DNA of 25,579 nucleotides, from positions 1 through 25,579 of the IMG/VR virus record IMGVR_UViG_3300029286_000229, one strand, 5' to 3'. Each line of letters begins with the position of its first letter. Position 1 is the stretch's first letter. The notes beneath the pieces were generated by a model, which had not been told where the DNA came from, did not search any database, and saw only the letters and a list, made by a program, of their open reading frames with translations. This document shows positions 7,701 to 14,494 of the stretch, in pieces. Position numbers and translations under genes: made by a program. The stretch is from a virus.

Positions 7701-10700
7701 GCCTGTAGAGTGTTCCGTGCGCTGGCCCAGTCTGGGTAGTTGCCTGGTTCTATAGCCTTGGCGATGGCTTCTTCCTTGCTAGAAGCAACAATTTCAATGC
7801 TGGCAAAATATCCAGGACGACTCACATCCCACCAATATTTTTGTCCCTTTGGTGTCTTGCCTTTGGCAAGATTACGGGCGAGATTCTGTTGCTCTAGTTC
7901 TTGAAAAGTTGCTTTTCTAAAGTCTTTGATGGCCTGTTGCGTTTCTTTGCTTAGTTTGTCGCCGACTTCTTTGCTATTGCCCTGCAACGATACCATGTAC
8001 TTGGCAAACTCTTGAATCATATCACCATATTCGTCCTTGGTACCGTTAGGATTCAACAGTTTGTACAGCTTCTTGAGATATTCTTGGCGATACTTTTCAG
8101 GATCCATCGCAGCGTCCAGGGCCACAGTAAATCGTAATAGGGTATCTTCAATCTTGCTGAAGTTTGAATCCAACCAGTCGCCACCCGGACTCCGGAATTC
8201 AATGTATCCTGTCTTGGTATTGATACTGGTATATTTTTCTGTAGTGCCTGTGTGAATGGCCTTGGTGGCAATGTCTTCCATGTGCTCACGCATCTTGTCC
8301 ATGACCTGCGGAGCAATATCAGGATTGCGTTTCAGCATGGTTTTAATTTTGCCAATTGCTGACTTGGCATAGTTATTGCCTGAACGTCCAAACAGTTCTA
8401 GCACATATTCATCGCCCATGAGCAGGGCCAGTTTGACATAGTCCAGTTTGTCAAGACTGTAGTTGGGTACTGAAATGTTGATATGCAAGCCAGTGCTGTC
8501 ATTGGTATAGCAACCAGACTTGTCTGCCCAAGCCTTGACCTTGTTTAGATCTGAAATCATTTCATCTATGGGCATAGGCGGACTAACAAATTCTAAACCT
8601 TCGTCGCCAGGGTTGTCGCCTTCTAAACTGCCGTCAGGTTCCACAACATAGGTACCTGCTTCACGACGGCCGCCATGGTAATTTCTACTGGCGTTCACAG
8701 GTTTACCCATGTAACTGGAGAATTCATCAGCCACTTGATCTATATCCATGTCACCGTCGTTGCCCTCATTAGCGTCAGTGTAATAGGGCCATTCAATATC
8801 AAAGTTGCTTTCGATGTCACTCATGGTTTGATATTTGTCATCCAAGAAACTGCCTTCATCGTACTCGTCTCGTTGTTCTTCTGCAAACGCTTCAAATGCA
8901 TCATTGAAGACACGGCCTTGATCTTCAAAAGCTTCCAGCACAAACTGTTCTTGTAATTCATCAAGTCTGGCACTCAGCAGTTGAGAGAAGTCTTCGCTCT
9001 CTTGTGGCAAGTCAGGATTGGCATCCATGATTTCGTCACGAGCTTGTAGCATGGCTTCATCACGATCAAACAAGTCATTAACGTTGACAAAGTCACGCAT
9101 GTAATCTACTCCATCGCGTGTCCAAGCTTCAGCAGTTTGTTCCTGCTGCCATTCCTCGTACTCGTTTTGTATTTCTTCCATTAGGTCATCTACTGCACGG
9201 CGTCCATTGTGGTCACCGTCATGGAAAAAGTCTCGAATGTCACTGAAGCTTCTGGTACGTTGATCCTGATCGTAGTCTGGTTCCCAGTCAGGTTCTTGTT
9301 CATCGACCCCAACATCGGGCACAATCATTTCAAATTCCATGCCTGCCTGTGCGCCTGTTTGTGCTGCTAACTGACGCAGATTGGTGCTGGTCATCTTGAT
9401 TTCAAACAGATCTTTCTCTTTGAACTCTCGCAACATCTTGTTTAAACCGGCTGTGAGTAATGCAGGATGACCTTGTGAATCTGTTTGTAATCCAAGTTTG
9501 TTGGCTTCCTTGCCCACAGCACCTGGACGCACATCTCGGGTCAAGGCCATGACAAATCTTGGATCGCGTGCCTGTGCCTTTGTGGGTATGTATCCTGACG
9601 CTTCTTCCAGTGTGACCCCATCAAACATTTCAGGCTGTTCTTCAGCCCACTGTCGCATGATACGGCCAGCCATGGCGTTGGCTTGGTCTTCCCAAGGGCT
9701 ACCAGTTTCACCAGCATCTATAGGCAGGGGATTTCTTTCATCCTGCTGACGATGTGTCATCTCATGGGCCATGGTGCGAAGTATATCCAACACATGGCGT
9801 CCCGCGGTGGCCAAGATCAGTGTGTTGCTTTCTGGTTCGTATTGACCAAAGCTACCGTTCTCTTGACTCCATTCTGGTGTTGTTTCCAAACGCAATCTAG
9901 GTGGATTCTCTAATTTAAGTTTATCTACACAACTGGCATAGAAACGATGTAGGATCTTTTTCAAATGGTCAAGTTCTACACTTTCATCCACTTGTTCTGA
10001 TTCAGTACCAGCAGGGTGATCTTGGCCAGCATACGCAGTACCTGGATACCAGTAATCACGCATGCCGTAATTGACTTTCTTTCTGGCAGCAGGCTTACGA
10101 TTTAAACTCAACTCACGATCTTGTATTGCTGTCTTGGCATCTTTTAATTTGCCAATGCAACCCATATTTCTCAACAATTTAAATGCAATGTTCTCGCAGC
10201 CAAACTCACCATTCTTTTCCAGGCCAGTTTGGCGCATTGTTTTGATCTTGTCCCACAGCTGATTCACAGCATCTGCATTGCCGGACTTGATAGCTGAATG
10301 TATTCTGGCATCAAGATCAGCTGTTTTGTGTTGTACACAAGAGTCATCTATGCTAGCACGACGGCGCTGTGGAACTTGTACCCAGTCACCATTCTTTACG
10401 CTGTAAATGCCTTGACTCACATGCTTTTGATCACTGGGCTGCACATACAGTTCCACTGGAACGCCAGCAATCTTTATGTCATGCTCGGCATTATACTGAT
10501 ATTTTTTTGCATTGAACAGTTCTTGATACACAGGATCGTCAGGCATGTCCACCACAAGGTGTAGATCAATGTCTGAATGGCGAGTATAAGAATAGGCAGC
10601 ATTGCTACCTGATATGGTAATGTCCTGAATGTTGAGATCATCAACACCCAGGAATTCTTGAAAATTTGACGCAATTGCCAGCAACTTGTCACGCACATCA

Positions 10701-10801
10701 GGTAACAAGTGCTCGTCTGACCCCCACAAACGGGGGTTCAAACGTTGATGGAATTTTACAGCATCGGCGAGATTAAAGTTGTCAAGATCATGGAAATTCA
10801 T
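4781..10801 (-). CDS. Giant multi-enzyme protein: NTase, metallopeptidase, amidoligase, repeats, deaminase, two GNAT-like domains
   Basis: 2006 residues, 6 kb, one uninterrupted frame. Modules in order: Pol-beta-type nucleotidyltransferase (about 1-240; G65-S66 ... D77-x-D79); zincin with H346-E-M-T-H350 and possible third ligand E371; amidoligase-like ATP-dependent ligase (about 465-905; GMEFE 487, GLEFVSPP 735, TGLHINIS 770, IEFRSPGG 867); about seven degenerate repeats (985-1480); a small module (1510-1585); CDA-fold deaminase (H1649-A-E1651, P1677-C1678, C1690); GNAT-like domain with QGRGIA at 1822; GNAT with RQGVGSRAM at 1945. Candidate prohead-protease sites fall at several module borders (VDE273-S, LEE400-A, MDE1588-S, LNE1751-T, VAE1873-E). 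It lacks the N-terminal leader of its downstream neighbours but is coupled to them by ATGA. GATAAATA lies four nucleotides before the ATG. Probably virion-associated and injected; that is inference. Confidence 0.9.
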   Translation of the reverse strand: MNFHDLDNFNLADAVKFHQRLNPRLWGSDEHLLPDVRDKLLAIASNFQEFLGVDDLNIQDITISGSNAAYSYTRHSDIDLHLVVDMPDDPVYQELFNAKKYQYNAEHDIKIAGVPVELYVQPSDQKHVSQGIYSVKNGDWVQVPQRRRASIDDSCVQHKTADLDARIHSAIKSGNADAVNQLWDKIKTMRQTGLEKNGEFGCENIAFKLLRNMGCIGKLKDAKTAIQDRELSLNRKPAARKKVNYGMRDYWYPGTAYAGQDHPAGTESEQVDESVELDHLKKILHRFYASCVDKLKLENPPRLRLETTPEWSQENGSFGQYEPESNTLILATAGRHVLDILRTMAHEMTHRQQDERNPLPIDAGETGSPWEDQANAMAGRIMRQWAEEQPEMFDGVTLEEASGYIPTKAQARDPRFVMALTRDVRPGAVGKEANKLGLQTDSQGHPALLTAGLNKMLREFKEKDLFEIKMTSTNLRQLAAQTGAQAGMEFEMIVPDVGVDEQEPDWEPDYDQDQRTRSFSDIRDFFHDGDHNGRRAVDDLMEEIQNEYEEWQQEQTAEAWTRDGVDYMRDFVNVNDLFDRDEAMLQARDEIMDANPDLPQESEDFSQLLSARLDELQEQFVLEAFEDQGRVFNDAFEAFAEEQRDEYDEGSFLDDKYQTMSDIESNFDIEWPYYTDANEGNDGDMDIDQVADEFSSYMGKPVNASRNYHGGRREAGTYVVEPDGSLEGDNPGDEGLEFVSPPMPIDEMISDLNKVKAWADKSGCYTNDSTGLHINISVPNYSLDKLDYVKLALLMGDEYVLELFGRSGNNYAKSAIGKIKTMLKRNPDIAPQVMDKMREHMEDIATKAIHTGTTEKYTSINTKTGYIEFRSPGGDWLDSNFSKIEDTLLRFTVALDAAMDPEKYRQEYLKKLYKLLNPNGTKDEYGDMIQEFAKYMVSLQGNSKEVGDKLSKETQQAIKDFRKATFQELEQQNLARNLAKGKTPKGQKYWWDVSRPGYFASIEIVASSKEEAIAKAIEPGNYPDWASARNTLQAKPLRPYQDPKPSLSYSVYDARAGYNRSSITASSQEDAVQKFRQFVSGENNPHDFSLVDRAGTVVARGGDQQQPGPQSAAQPSTGNWGIWMNDMNRFARAPGQSDNNVLRRFPSREAAEQFITQGREQNSRMITDIEVREIEPQQTEQPIWYVSPQGNPGQEIQIRASSELNAIRAAGEARPDIFGNTAGRSHLFRASTVPARSSNAFVSTQNVPREGQPRNLVPTGPGPWEIYRISDNSTVRELSNTSRPEAEQEARLALGMRGEAPELYGVRTRQGNNSDAAQGGIVDVGIPQTLTRPGQGQQTFTGNWLILNPDGQEIHRFSGVGNVQSDANRVAINWMRSNPGRMQAGVTVVPEMGVAASQQQYQYTSTPIPGVEDVELDIPMAQTQWEVYNRSSNQPVFVIQAANQTEAWRRGQEWVATAMQANPEVDASNFSVRLRSQSVSENITVLEQRLRRDLDALGNQKPTGPETPPKMPAGTIKVDVSDTQDWYQLGQDISDLDQADKSHYNQGPPHTVLAFGSEELENMYSHKLKRLGLPIHDLDEPGEEDMDESQEITKLGKLDNVLKKCINMIHRGHETDPEKYGRVAACLIDNKNNHTYAINLPGLNGTRRHAERVAIDQHLKRHGRIGPNAIMVTTLSPCVHDMDERYGESCTDLLADFGIEKCYAGWQDPTQHPTTDYPFNLQVTDNADIFNTCQHIAASFLPQVMANNLNETINPDVFNPAFNDTQIFDGLTYRATGIEINGKEYFQVKVLDDNYQQIGLAKFRPSKNGLVSAVTSLKLEYQGRGIARNIYAYVRMLGNTIVPSRNQLPPGKAMWDAWKKSGDAKHLMKDVAEEEEPIRIKLGNNDAAQAWIERVYAKYPYTMQNNHVMVWGKGDDQQFAMFELVPSFSKRGAVEVKWIQAYPLRQGVGSRAMQELQAMAREDGISLTLFPWDKGQVSQSKLTKFYRGQGFTPTVKGSKSMQWEPK

Positions 10802-10805
10802 GATC

Positions 10806-10813
10806 TATTTATC
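10806..10813 (-). promoter_or_regulatory. T4-type late promoter (GATAAATA) directly before the giant gene
   Basis: Minus-strand GATAAATA, seven of eight matches to TATAAATA. It begins two bases after the TAG stop of the glycosyltransferase gene and ends four bases (GATC) before the ATG at 10801. There is no Shine-Dalgarno sequence in or before it, so a transcript from this promoter would have essentially no leader. Confidence 0.65.
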
Positions 10814-10814
10814 G

Positions 10815-11741
10815 CTATTCAGCAGTAGTGGTTTCCTCTGACACCTGTTTGTTGGTAGCAATCACTGTGGCTTCAACTGGTGTAGCGGCTGCTGTTAACT
10901 CACTTTCCGTGGGCTGTTGTTGGATCACGATCTGTGGCTGATTGGCTTGATTGGTCAGGGCAATTTGATGCAGATCTGCATACAGCTTGTCCTGGGTTTG
11001 GTAATCAAACACATAAGTTCCAGTATGTTTCAACAGCACACGTTTGTCCACAAATACTTGTCCGCCGATATCACGCCAGTTTTCGCAAAATGTCCAGTCT
11101 TCACTGTAGTAACGATTTTCACGCACAGCAGTGTCAAAGTATGTTTTCATGTAAGGGTTTAATGCTGGATCAAGTCCAATGTCGTTGATAAACGGCTTCA
11201 CCGCAGGATGTGCATTGAGTTTTTCAAACACATCACGTTTGATCAACAAGAAACCAGTACCAGTCTTGGTGACTTCAATCAAGCCAGATGGATCATTTTG
11301 ATCTGCACCGGGAATACCGTTGACACACCATTTGACTGGTAGTGATTTCATTGGATACAATCCGCCTACTACATCTTTGTCATGATTCAACATGACCAGC
11401 AAGTGCCAGGGCTCCCAACCAATGTCAGCATCAATGAACATCAAGTGTGTTGATCCTTCTGTGTTTAAGAATTTAGCAGTAAGAGTGTTTCTAGCACGAG
11501 AAATCAATGATTCATTGGTCATTGTTTCCACGGTCCAGTCCAAGCCCAATTGACGTGCTATGTTGGCCCACTTGATATAACTCATGAATGTGCTTTCAGT
11601 GAGTTGTCCACCATAACAAGGCATAGAAATATGCACTCTTGTGGTTTTTAAGTAGTCAATGTTAACTTGGATGCTTTGTTGCCCACCAGTTTGATCCACT
11701 GGGGATGCATTCTGGTAAGGTAATTGTTGTTCGTCTGCCAT
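10815..11741 (-). CDS. GT-A type glycosyltransferase-like protein
   Basis: 308 residues. Residues 35-45 (RVHISMPCYGG) form the opening strand of a GT-A fold, followed by RARNTLTAKFL and then MFIDADIGWE, where D104-x-D106 is the metal/nucleotide-sugar binding DxD motif. A later TGTGFLLIKRDVF and EDWTFCENWRDIG fit the acceptor-side motifs of phage family 2-like transferases. The C-terminal 50 residues are Gln/Thr/Ala-rich low complexity. Likely roles are glycosylation of phage DNA, of a virion protein, or of host surface; the sequence does not decide. AAAGG lies about ten nucleotides before the ATG and a GTTAAATA late-like box a further 15 upstream. It precedes the giant gene by 13 bases. Confidence 0.82.
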   Translation of the reverse strand: MADEQQLPYQNASPVDQTGGQQSIQVNIDYLKTTRVHISMPCYGGQLTESTFMSYIKWANIARQLGLDWTVETMTNESLISRARNTLTAKFLNTEGSTHLMFIDADIGWEPWHLLVMLNHDKDVVGGLYPMKSLPVKWCVNGIPGADQNDPSGLIEVTKTGTGFLLIKRDVFEKLNAHPAVKPFINDIGLDPALNPYMKTYFDTAVRENRYYSEDWTFCENWRDIGGQVFVDKRVLLKHTGTYVFDYQTQDKLYADLHQIALTNQANQPQIVIQQQPTESELTAAATPVEATVIATNKQVSEETTTAE

Positions 11742-11764
11742 AAGGCCCTTTCAATGTTGTGGAA

Positions 11765-11772
11765 TATTTAAC
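11765..11772 (-). promoter_or_regulatory. Possible late promoter (GTTAAATA) of the glycosyltransferase gene
   Basis: Minus-strand GTTAAATA, six of eight matches to TATAAATA, in the 56-base gap between the nucleotidylyltransferase and glycosyltransferase genes. Unlike the boxes at 10806, 12496, 13799, 19799 and 21962, it leaves a leader of about 20 nt that contains GAAAGGG. Confidence 0.35.
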
Positions 11773-11797
11773 GGAGTATAGCAGGTTGGTAGAATTT

Positions 11798-12490
11798 CTA
11801 CGACCTAGCTTCGTCCAAATAATCTTCAACCATGGGCTGATTGTACTTGCTTTGATAGCTGGCCCGCATGCCGCCTTGGCTCATTTGACGTGTGACTTGT
11901 TCTGCAACTTCAGTGCCCATAACAGTATCCAACATCCGGACCACTGTGTTGGCCAGCTGGGGATTGCCTTGTGTTGTGGGATAAAGGCTCATGACCAATG
12001 CAGTTCGTTGGCGTTGATTTAAATCAGGCCATGCTGTGCGTATTTGTGTGGCCGATGTCATACCTGGACCAAACTCCACAACGGGCAAGTAGGTCATGTA
12101 TGCGTGTTGAGTCATGGGCGCCATGTTGTCACTGATGGGTTGCAGATATGCCGGTGTACCGTCACGTTTCACACCACCCGGCTGCGGAGGCTTGTTGGCG
12201 TCTTTTTCACTGCGCACAAAGATCAACTGTGTGTCTGCAGGGTTATAGTTTTTTGTTATTTCTTCTGCACGAAATGGACTCTTCACTTGATAGAAATCAC
12301 CTGGAGAAACTCCAGCCAATTGTGCTAGTTTTTCTTTTAATTTAAAAGGAAACGGGCGTGTTGAAGTGTCGTTGGTTGCAGCCACTTTGACATCAGCATT
12401 GGGAAATGCTCGTTGAGCAGATTTGTACAGTTCTAAATGGCCGGGGTGAAAAGGGTGTGCGCCCATTGGTAATACTACTAAAGTTTTCAT
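11798..12490 (-). CDS. HxGH nucleotidylyltransferase
   Basis: 230 residues. The first strand and loop, VVLPMGAHPFHPGH with H15-P-G-H18, are the signature of cytidylyltransferase/NMNAT-type nucleotidylyltransferases, which join an NTP to a phosphorylated small molecule and release pyrophosphate. TSATQIRTAW around 155-164 takes the place of the second nucleotide-binding motif (ISSTxIR). The middle contains a Pro/Gly-rich stretch (KPPQPGGVKRDGTPAYLQP) and the C-terminus ends VEDYLDEARS, whose L-D-E-A resembles a prohead protease site. Substrate unknown. It is one of three HxGH enzymes in the window. A perfect TATAAATA late promoter stands five nucleotides before the ATG. Confidence 0.82.
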   Translation of the reverse strand: MKTLVVLPMGAHPFHPGHLELYKSAQRAFPNADVKVAATNDTSTRPFPFKLKEKLAQLAGVSPGDFYQVKSPFRAEEITKNYNPADTQLIFVRSEKDANKPPQPGGVKRDGTPAYLQPISDNMAPMTQHAYMTYLPVVEFGPGMTSATQIRTAWPDLNQRQRTALVMSLYPTTQGNPQLANTVVRMLDTVMGTEVAEQVTRQMSQGGMRASYQSKYNQPMVEDYLDEARS

Positions 12491-12495
12491 GCACG

Positions 12496-12503
12496 TATTT
12501 ATA
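12496..12503 (-). promoter_or_regulatory. Perfect T4-type late promoter (TATAAATA), minus strand
   Basis: Minus-strand TATAAATA, eight of eight, five nucleotides (CGTGC) before the ATG at 12490. It forms half of the palindrome TATTTATAAATA and overlaps an equal promoter on the other strand. No Shine-Dalgarno sequence fits between box and start codon. Confidence 0.75.
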
Positions 12504-12507
12504 AATA
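12500..12507 (+). promoter_or_regulatory. Perfect T4-type late promoter (TATAAATA), plus strand
   Basis: Plus-strand TATAAATA, eight of eight, sharing four bases with the minus-strand box. It points to the HNH endonuclease gene, whose ATG lies 62 nt downstream behind a leader with AAGGAG. A single late-sigma footprint could start transcription in either direction. Confidence 0.6.
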
Positions 12508-12569
12508 AAGGTGTAGTTCGCGATACTGCAAATATCCAACTACTCTAACGCTTAGAAGGAGCATCAGCC

Positions 12570-13259
12570 ATGTATTTACAAAACAAATATACCCGTTGTT
12601 ATTATAATATTATTCAACGAGCCAACATCAGAATTCTTAAACCCCCATACGAACATCATCATATAATTCCCCGGAGCCTAGGCGGAAATAATTTTAAAAA
12701 AAACATAGTCAAATTAACAGCACATGAACATTTTGTGTGCCACCTTTTGTTAACAAAAATGGTCGAAGGTAAGAATAGAGAAAAGATGGTTTATGCAGCC
12801 TGGGCAATGGCAAATCAAGAAAATCAAAATCAACAACGACACAAGGTTACTGGAAAAATTTATTCTATTCTAAAACAAGAATATTGTAAGGTTAAATCAT
12901 TGCATACTAAACTTAACAATCCCATGCATGACCCTGAAATTCGATTACGGCATCAAGAAGCAATTACTAAACGAGGGAAAACTTTAGGGAACACTGGACA
13001 TAAACGTGGTGCAATGTCAGAAGAATTAAAAGCAATTCTTCGTCAAAAAACAATAGACTCAATGACCAGCGAAAGACGAGAACAGATTAAACAACAACAG
13101 TTAAACAGGACACCGGAACAGAAAGAAAAATATGCATTTGCTCATTCTAAAAGAATATCATGCATATATTGTCGTTGTGTATGTGCTCCTGGAAACTTTG
13201 CCCGTTATCACGGTAATAACTGTAAATTAAATAATCTACAAGTGGCGGGCATTCAATAG
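12570..13259 (+). CDS. HNH homing-type endonuclease with C-terminal zinc finger
   Basis: 229 residues on the strand opposite to nearly all neighbours. Residues 28-41 (EHHHIIPRSLGGNN) and the following TAHEHFVCH at 50-58 form the HNH beta-beta-alpha-metal motif of free-standing phage endonucleases. The middle is a long basic Gln/Lys/Arg-rich region likely to bind DNA (NUMOD-like repeats are possible). C198-x2-C201-x12-H214-x3-C218 fits a C2HC zinc finger often found with these enzymes. AAGGAG sits eight nucleotides before the ATG. The gene is visibly richer in A than its neighbours and its last seven bases overlap, tail to tail, the end of the minus-strand gene at 13253. This suggests a late insertion between two late transcription units. 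It probably promotes its own spread to related phages. Confidence 0.88.
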   Translation: MYLQNKYTRCYYNIIQRANIRILKPPYEHHHIIPRSLGGNNFKKNIVKLTAHEHFVCHLLLTKMVEGKNREKMVYAAWAMANQENQNQQRHKVTGKIYSILKQEYCKVKSLHTKLNNPMHDPEIRLRHQEAITKRGKTLGNTGHKRGAMSEELKAILRQKTIDSMTSERREQIKQQQLNRTPEQKEKYAFAHSKRISCIYCRCVCAPGNFARYHGNNCKLNNLQVAGIQ

Positions 13260-13630
13260 GTAGCTTGTACCGTTTCAATTACACCGTCTTTGAAATTGGT
13301 GACCACTGCTCGCAACCATGTGAAGTTGCCTACTACTGCTTGTATGTAAGTATCTGTAATAGTGCTAGAATCAGCTGAACTACCATCACCATATGCAGCT
13401 ATGTCAAACCAACGTGAGTCAACAGGATCATTGTCCAGTGTGGCCTGGATTGAAACTTCACCTTGCACACCACGAAATACCCAACGTAGTGTTTGGATAC
13501 CTCCACGTCCAAGATAGTAGTTAGCAGCTTTTTGTGGGTCGCCTATAAAGTCCTCACTAGAACCGTCATAGTTACCCGATGGCACACCATACTCTGTATA
13601 GGGCACTAGTGTGACGGTGGTAATGGCCAT
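13253..13630 (-). CDS. Conserved beta-rich phage protein, possible virion component
   Basis: 125 residues, no recognised family name. It is predicted almost all beta: MAITTVTLVPYTEYGVPSGN, then GDPQKAANYYLGRGGIQTLRW, GEVSIQATLDNDPVDSRWFDI and a final VGNFTWLRAVVTNFKDG. This pattern, a single sandwich with a W-F-D-I and a N-F-T-W-L-R strand, resembles small decoration or fibre-associated proteins of marine phages as I remember them, but no function is established. The ATG at 13630 shares one base with the TAA of the 54-residue gene before it. Its end overlaps the HNH gene by seven bases, so the HNH insertion may have replaced its original 3' flank. Confidence 0.75.
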   Translation of the reverse strand: MAITTVTLVPYTEYGVPSGNYDGSSEDFIGDPQKAANYYLGRGGIQTLRWVFRGVQGEVSIQATLDNDPVDSRWFDIAAYGDGSSADSSTITDTYIQAVVGNFTWLRAVVTNFKDGVIETVQATY

Positions 13631-13794
13631 TATGCTCGTTCCACTTCCACAACAACACCGGGACCAGCCAGTTCTTCAGCAACTGATGCCAGTGCAGACA
13701 GCACATCGTCAGTGGCCACTGTATCTGGAGTGGTATCGTCTTTGACCAATTTTGATAGCTTGATCACAACTATTTCTTCGTAAATTTTTGCCAT
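13630..13794 (-). CDS. Small acidic protein (54 aa), unknown function
   Basis: A 54-codon frame from ATG at 13794 to TAA at 13630-13632: it begins MAKIYEEIVVIKLSKLVKDD and ends GPGVVVEVERA. It has a strand-like start (EIVVIKLSKLV), a central Asp/Thr segment, a short helix (ALASVAEELAG) and a final strand. The start is supported by a CATAAATA late promoter four nucleotides upstream and the gene by its one-base TAATG overlap with the next cistron, with which it must be co-translated. No homologue recognised. Confidence 0.68.
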   Translation of the reverse strand: MAKIYEEIVVIKLSKLVKDDTTPDTVATDDVLSALASVAEELAGPGVVVEVERA

Positions 13795-13798
13795 ACTG

Positions 13799-13806
13799 TA
13801 TTTATG
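13799..13806 (-). promoter_or_regulatory. T4-type late promoter (CATAAATA)
   Basis: Minus-strand CATAAATA, seven of eight. Its TAA is also the stop codon of the 230-residue gene at 13802, and it ends four nucleotides (CAGT) before the ATG at 13794. Expected to drive the 54-residue and 125-residue genes. Confidence 0.65.
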
Positions 13807-14494
13807 GTCGTTTTTGCACTTGTACGGTTTTACGAGTTAGCCCAGGGCATAGCATTGCCAGCATGGTAATATGCTTGAGATCATTGTGTTCTACAAAATA
13901 ATGTTCCCGGCTCCATGATGAATGCGGTTTTGTTCTACCCCATCGGTAACCTTGTAGTATAGTATCAGTGAACCATTTTTCAGTAACAGGACTGGCCACG
14001 AGATCTGGAGCCTGATGGCTGATCCAATTCCACACTGCTTGTTTTTTATCTGTGGACAGCTTCTTTTCTTTAAGATAAGTTCTGTAAGGATATTTGGGTT
14101 GATTGTTTAACATGACAACATCCCTGGAATACGCAAGTACTGCTTGTTTCATAGTGGATTTTGTTGGATAATTCCTGTACATTGTCTCAACGTCTTTGAT
14201 GTCATTGGTGTACACATGAAATCTATTTTGCCCATAGGTGCGATGAATGTATGCACTGCGAAGATTTTCTAATACGTCCACTGCATGCATTATGTTTTGT
14301 TTGGTCAATTCGTCAGTCACTGGGTGTCCAACTGACAAATTATATTGATCACGTCTATGTAACCGTTCCAGGATCTTTGTGAGAGAAAGATTGTTCAACA
14401 GCCACGCACCATCAATATCAAAACTTATTGCATATTCATACTTTCCAAAATAAAGTGATCCGCGTGGGTCACACTGTAAATAGGGTAGTGACAT
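13802..14494 (-). CDS. Conserved hypothetical protein (230 aa)
   Basis: 230 residues, not assigned to any family. The start MSLPYLQCDPRGSLYFGKYEYAIS looks like a strand pair; a long mixed region follows with IMHAVDVLENLRSAYIHRTYG and a final VEHNDLKHITMLAMLCPGLTR. No catalytic motif stands out. The gene overlaps the 3' end of the ClpA-like gene by 26 bases, and AAAGGAACC about seven nucleotides before the ATG supplies a ribosome-binding site inside that gene. Being coupled to the ClpA-like gene, it could be an adaptor or partner of that unfoldase; this is speculation from position only. Confidence 0.7.
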   Translation of the reverse strand: MSLPYLQCDPRGSLYFGKYEYAISFDIDGAWLLNNLSLTKILERLHRRDQYNLSVGHPVTDELTKQNIMHAVDVLENLRSAYIHRTYGQNRFHVYTNDIKDVETMYRNYPTKSTMKQAVLAYSRDVVMLNNQPKYPYRTYLKEKKLSTDKKQAVWNWISHQAPDLVASPVTEKWFTDTILQGYRWGRTKPHSSWSREHYFVEHNDLKHITMLAMLCPGLTRKTVQVQKRP

